DNA from: Gemmatimonadota bacterium
Lineage (GTDB): Bacteria; Latescibacterota; UBA2968; UBA8231
NCBI GenBank assembly: GCA_018673255.1
Contig: JABHDC010000118.1
Coordinates: 62,001 to 126,000, forward strand
DNA: 64,000 bases
Direction: 5' to 3'
The first letter of the stretch is position 1. Each line of letters begins with the position of its first letter. The position numbers were made by a program, and so were the translations under genes. The notes beneath the pieces were generated by a model, which was not told the DNA's origin, ran no database searches, and saw nothing but the letters and a program-made list of their open reading frames with translations. Below, piece by piece: positions 61,770-64,000 of the stretch.

Positions 61770-62573
61770 ATGACCCAGCTTACCGAGTATTGCGGCTACC
61801 ATTTTCGCATTGCGAGAAAAAGACGAGGGCTGAGCCAGGTTGCCCTTGCCAGGCAGCTCCATATCGATCAGAGTGCGGTGTCTCGACTGGAGCACGGCGT
61901 GCTGCCCAATCCGTCGTGGGATCTGGTACAACGCCTGTGTGTAGCCCTTGATATGGAGCCCCACGCCATGATGCGGCATGGACCGGGTCCTGGCAGCCAT
62001 GCTCTGCAACCGATTGCACAACTGCGGGGTCAGGTGGCCAAACACGTGCTGTATCTGGGCTATCGGGAGCGAATCCCCGAGTTGCTCGCCTGCTGTCTGC
62101 GTGACATGCAGAGCGTGCGGCCGACCGTCACGACCCTGGCCCTGACGCTGTTCACGTGGAGCGATGGCGTGCGGCAGTGCTACGCCACATCCCTGAACGG
62201 ACAGATCCAGTCTGACGAGCGGCGGGTGACAGGTACACCGGCGATCCGGACCTTGCTGGCCAACTGGAAAGCGGACACGCCGCTGCAGCGCGAGAGCCGT
62301 GAAGAGTTGCCGATCGTCAACGATGAGACGGCACTGGCCATCGACCAGCCGCTGCCTCAGGGTATGCTGGGTATCGACCTGCGTGAGGAGGAGCTTGCTG
62401 ATCTGGATGCGGCACGCGCGTGGGTGGTCAGTATGAGCGAGCCCTTCCGCGAAGCACTGCGCCTGATCGAAGACCGCTGCGAGGCGAGTCGGCACCGCTC
62501 TGAACTGACGGGGATTTCATCCAGTCTTCATCTCATTGAGGCCCGCCTGGCGCCCACGGAGGTCGCCGGATGA
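61770..62573 (+). CDS. XRE-type regulator with unknown C-terminal domain (copy 2)
   Basis: A 267-residue paralogue of the protein at 60718. Residues 10-60 are the helix-turn-helix (SQVALARQLHIDQSAVSRLEHG); RGQVAKHVLYLGYRERIPELLACCL aligns with the anchor motif of copy 1; the rest of the domain (TVTTLALTLFTWSDGVRQCYATSLNG) is beta-rich. ATG 61770 is used; a GTG two codons upstream is possible. The stop overlaps, in an ATGA, the start of a 42-residue membrane protein, so the two are translationally coupled. The leader carries a terminator hairpin and an inverted repeat, pointing to conditional expression. Confidence 0.8.
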   Translation: MTQLTEYCGYHFRIARKRRGLSQVALARQLHIDQSAVSRLEHGVLPNPSWDLVQRLCVALDMEPHAMMRHGPGPGSHALQPIAQLRGQVAKHVLYLGYRERIPELLACCLRDMQSVRPTVTTLALTLFTWSDGVRQCYATSLNGQIQSDERRVTGTPAIRTLLANWKADTPLQRESREELPIVNDETALAIDQPLPQGMLGIDLREEELADLDAARAWVVSMSEPFREALRLIEDRCEASRHRSELTGISSSLHLIEARLAPTEVAG

Positions 62574-62698
62574 ATACGCCTCAGGTCCTGCTCGCGATCG
62601 CCAGTCTGATCCTCGGGGTGGCGGCAACATTCGGTTTGAAAGCGACCCTGGACAACAGGCGTCAGACTCCCTGGTGGAGGCGATTCAGACACGGTTGA
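62570..62698 (+). CDS. 42-residue membrane protein coupled to the XRE regulator
   Basis: ATG 62570 overlaps the regulator stop by four bases and opens a 42-residue frame: a hydrophobic helix (VLLAIASLILGVAATFG, residues 6-22) followed by a basic tail (LDNRRQTPWWRRFRHG). The pattern, one transmembrane helix with a positively charged cytosolic end, is that of a small single-pass inner-membrane protein. The tight overlap and the two hairpins right after its stop indicate it is the last gene of the transcript. No known family is recognised. Confidence 0.65.
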   Translation: MNTPQVLLAIASLILGVAATFGLKATLDNRRQTPWWRRFRHG

Positions 62699-62720
62699 AT
62701 GACCGTCAAGACCGTCCAGT

Positions 62721-62757
62721 CGGGCGGTCGAGCGTCGTGAGGTCGCTCGACCGCCCG
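62721..62757 (+). terminator. Perfect 14-bp hairpin after the small membrane protein gene
   Basis: CGGGCGGTCGAGCG (62721-62734) pairs with CGCTCGACCGCCCG (62744-62757) around a 9-base loop. No T-tract follows; it may protect the 3' end or terminate together with the next hairpin. Confidence 0.65.
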
Positions 62758-62781
62758 GTCGTTGTGGTCATTCGCTGATGG

Positions 62782-62817
62782 GTGCGGTCCGGTCAATGCC
62801 GGGGCGCACTTTTTTTT
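62782..62817 (+). terminator. Intrinsic terminator with T8 tract
   Basis: GTGCG (62782-62786) pairs with CGCAC (62805-62809) with an inner CCGG/CCGG stem, directly followed by eight T residues. It is the clearest intrinsic terminator of the window and faces the regulator operon; the UroD-family gene converges from the other side. Confidence 0.85.
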
Positions 62818-62850
62818 ACGGTGAGATGAAGAAACTGGTCGCTTTCTAAC

Positions 62851-63906
62851 TCAGCCCTTCGGGTAGCTGGCCGCTTCGTCGTACATGGCAATGATGTTCT
62901 CAATGGGGGTGACGACCTGCAGGTTGTGGCAGGGGGCCAGGATGTAACCGGTGCCGTCGCTCATGAGGCTGTCGATGCAGTGACGGACCTCGGCGCGCAC
63001 GTCATCGGTCGTGCCGAAGGGGAGGATACTCTGGTTCTCCATGCCGCCGTGGAAAGTGATGCGGTCGCCGAACTCGGACTTGAGTTCCACCATGTCCATA
63101 CCGGGACAGACCCACTGGATCGGGTTGAGTACATCGATTCCCATATCGATGAGCATGGGCAGGAAGAGGCGGCAGCTGCCGTCGTCATGGTGCATGACGC
63201 GGATGTCGAATTCGTGGCACAGGTTGATGAAACGCTGGTGCCAGGGGGCGTAGAAGTCGCGGTAGATCTCCATTGAGATCAGCGGGCCGTGCTGACTGCC
63301 GAGATCGTCAGTTACCTGGGCGACGTCGATGAGATCGCCAACCGCTTCGAACATGCGTCGATGGTGGGCTTCGAAATACGCGCAGAGCCGCTCGAGCAGG
63401 GCATGGGTGAAGTCGGGTTTGATGAGCGGGTCCATGAGCGATGTTTCGAGGCCGCGCAGCAGGTTGTGGTAGTAGAAGGGGGCCATGTAGCCGCACTGCA
63501 CCGCCTGGTGTCTGCCGGCGTCTTCGGCTTCGGCGCGCATCTGTGAGGTGTCGAACCAATCGGCCTCGGGCCAGGTGTAGGCGTCCAGGTCGTCGATGGT
63601 TTGGGCCTTGGCCAGGGGATGGTGGATCTGTTCGTTGTAGGCGCCGCCTTCGTGCGGCGTGAGGCGTCGGCGCATTCCCCAGAAGTCGATGGACTCGCCC
63701 TCGGGCTGAGGTTCGAGCTCGGGGCCGATGTAACCGGCATTGATGTTGGCCATGCCGTCGATCTGCAATTCGGCGCGAGCCGTCGCGTCGTCGCCGAAGT
63801 GTTCGCGCAGTTTGCCCCAGACTTCAGGTGTGGCCCAGATGTCGGTGGGGACTCGGTCGACGGGTTGGCGGTCCATGGCCGCCAGGACTCGGTCGCGGGA
63901 ATTCAC
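62851..63906 (-). CDS. Uroporphyrinogen decarboxylase-family (methyltransferase-like) protein
   Basis: A 351-residue TIM-barrel protein of the UroD superfamily. The start MNSRDRVLAAMDRQPVDRVPTDIW, the VTDDLGSQHGPLIS strand, VMHHDDGSCRLFLPMLIDMGIDVLNPIQ and ITFHGGMENQSILPFG are typical of the non-heme branch that includes corrinoid-dependent methyltransferases (MtaA, CmuA-like). It is not a heme enzyme candidate, since the pathway context is absent and the N-terminal substrate Arg region differs. No methylated substrate can be named. The gene converges on the regulator operon. ATG 63906 gives the standard N-terminus. Confidence 0.85.
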   Translation of the reverse strand: MNSRDRVLAAMDRQPVDRVPTDIWATPEVWGKLREHFGDDATARAELQIDGMANINAGYIGPELEPQPEGESIDFWGMRRRLTPHEGGAYNEQIHHPLAKAQTIDDLDAYTWPEADWFDTSQMRAEAEDAGRHQAVQCGYMAPFYYHNLLRGLETSLMDPLIKPDFTHALLERLCAYFEAHHRRMFEAVGDLIDVAQVTDDLGSQHGPLISMEIYRDFYAPWHQRFINLCHEFDIRVMHHDDGSCRLFLPMLIDMGIDVLNPIQWVCPGMDMVELKSEFGDRITFHGGMENQSILPFGTTDDVRAEVRHCIDSLMSDGTGYILAPCHNLQVVTPIENIIAMYDEAASYPKG

Positions 63907-64000
63907 TGTTGGCTGCTCCGGCTCAGGGGTGTCTTCTACTCAAGGCGGATTCGCTTGGGCGCGTCAACCGGTTGCGGCCCTCGTCACTTCCTTCGACTGC
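63907..64000. other. Window end, no feature seen
   Basis: The last 94 bases contain no supported gene or site; the upstream region of the UroD-family gene lies here and continues beyond the window. Confidence 0.5.

Noticed and set aside
1..64000. Search for CRISPR repeats, transposases, integrases, rRNA and complete tRNA genes
   Set aside because: None was recognised by eye; the short repeats found are tandem or coding repeats, not arrays or element ends.

Overview
This window is GC-rich, densely coded bacterial DNA with short intergenic gaps and clear Shine-Dalgarno sites. I see no rRNA, tRNA, CRISPR array, insertion sequence or phage gene. Gene content includes formylglycine sulfatases, BNR sialidase-like proteins, two GH36-like alpha-galactosidases, a heparinase II/III-type lyase, a GHL10 protein, a TldD/TldE pair with an FAD oxidoreductase, a UroD-family protein, Omp85 and porin-type barrels, and Tat and lipoprotein signals. 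This suggests a Gram-negative, polysaccharide-degrading environmental bacterium of the kind assembled from marine metagenomes (Latescibacterota or a related FCB/PVC-type lineage). That placement is inference from gene content only.

Layout. 1-7.3 kb: sugar and sulfate-ester catabolism (5'-truncated M19 dipeptidase, two sulfatases, a sialidase-like protein, a GH36-like enzyme). 7.4-10.5 kb: a tightly coupled envelope redox operon (di-heme c-type lipoprotein, Tat-type Rieske protein, porin-like barrel) behind an AT-rich regulatory stretch. 10.6-19.1 kb: ten co-directional genes forming a PspA envelope-stress and polyamine island (J-domain protein, YbjN-like protein, PspA, FAD oxidase, membrane spermidine synthase, DUF4178-like protein, lipoprotein, DUF350 protein, K+ channel with RCK domains, AdoMet decarboxylase). 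19.1-25.4 kb, minus strand: a five-repeat Gly-rich protein, a 2OG-Fe(II) oxygenase, a pirin relic, a second GH36-like enzyme and an uncharacterised toroid-type protein. 25.8-29.6 kb: Omp85-type barrel, a lipoprotein with protein-kinase-like motifs, and a PAP2 phosphatase. 29.6-39.2 kb: pirin, mannonate dehydratase-like protein, a glycyl radical enzyme without adjacent activase, GHL10 protein, MATE/MOP-like exporter, bicupin.

39.4-47.8 kb: TldE, TldD and an FAD oxidoreductase packed end to end, an HTH-receiver fusion, and the heparinase-like lyase. 47.9-54.4 kb: Tex, a Cache/HAMP histidine kinase, a degenerate aldo/keto reductase, and an MFS transporter whose first helix lies upstream of any canonical start codon. 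54.6-60.7 kb: SDR epimerase plus sialidase-like pair, a coiled-coil membrane protein, an SGNH hydrolase, a lipoprotein and an intact aldo/keto reductase. 60.7-62.8 kb: two paralogous XRE-type regulators, the second behind a leader with its own promoter, inverted repeat and terminator hairpin, and coupled to a 42-residue membrane protein. 62.9-63.9 kb: a UroD-family protein.

The genes combine into three themes: scavenging of sulfated or galactose/uronate-rich glycans; envelope maintenance; and local regulation. The two best candidates for little-described systems are the PspA-polyamine-channel island and the barrel / kinase-like lipoprotein / PAP2 operon. All assignments are by eye from motifs; no database search was run.
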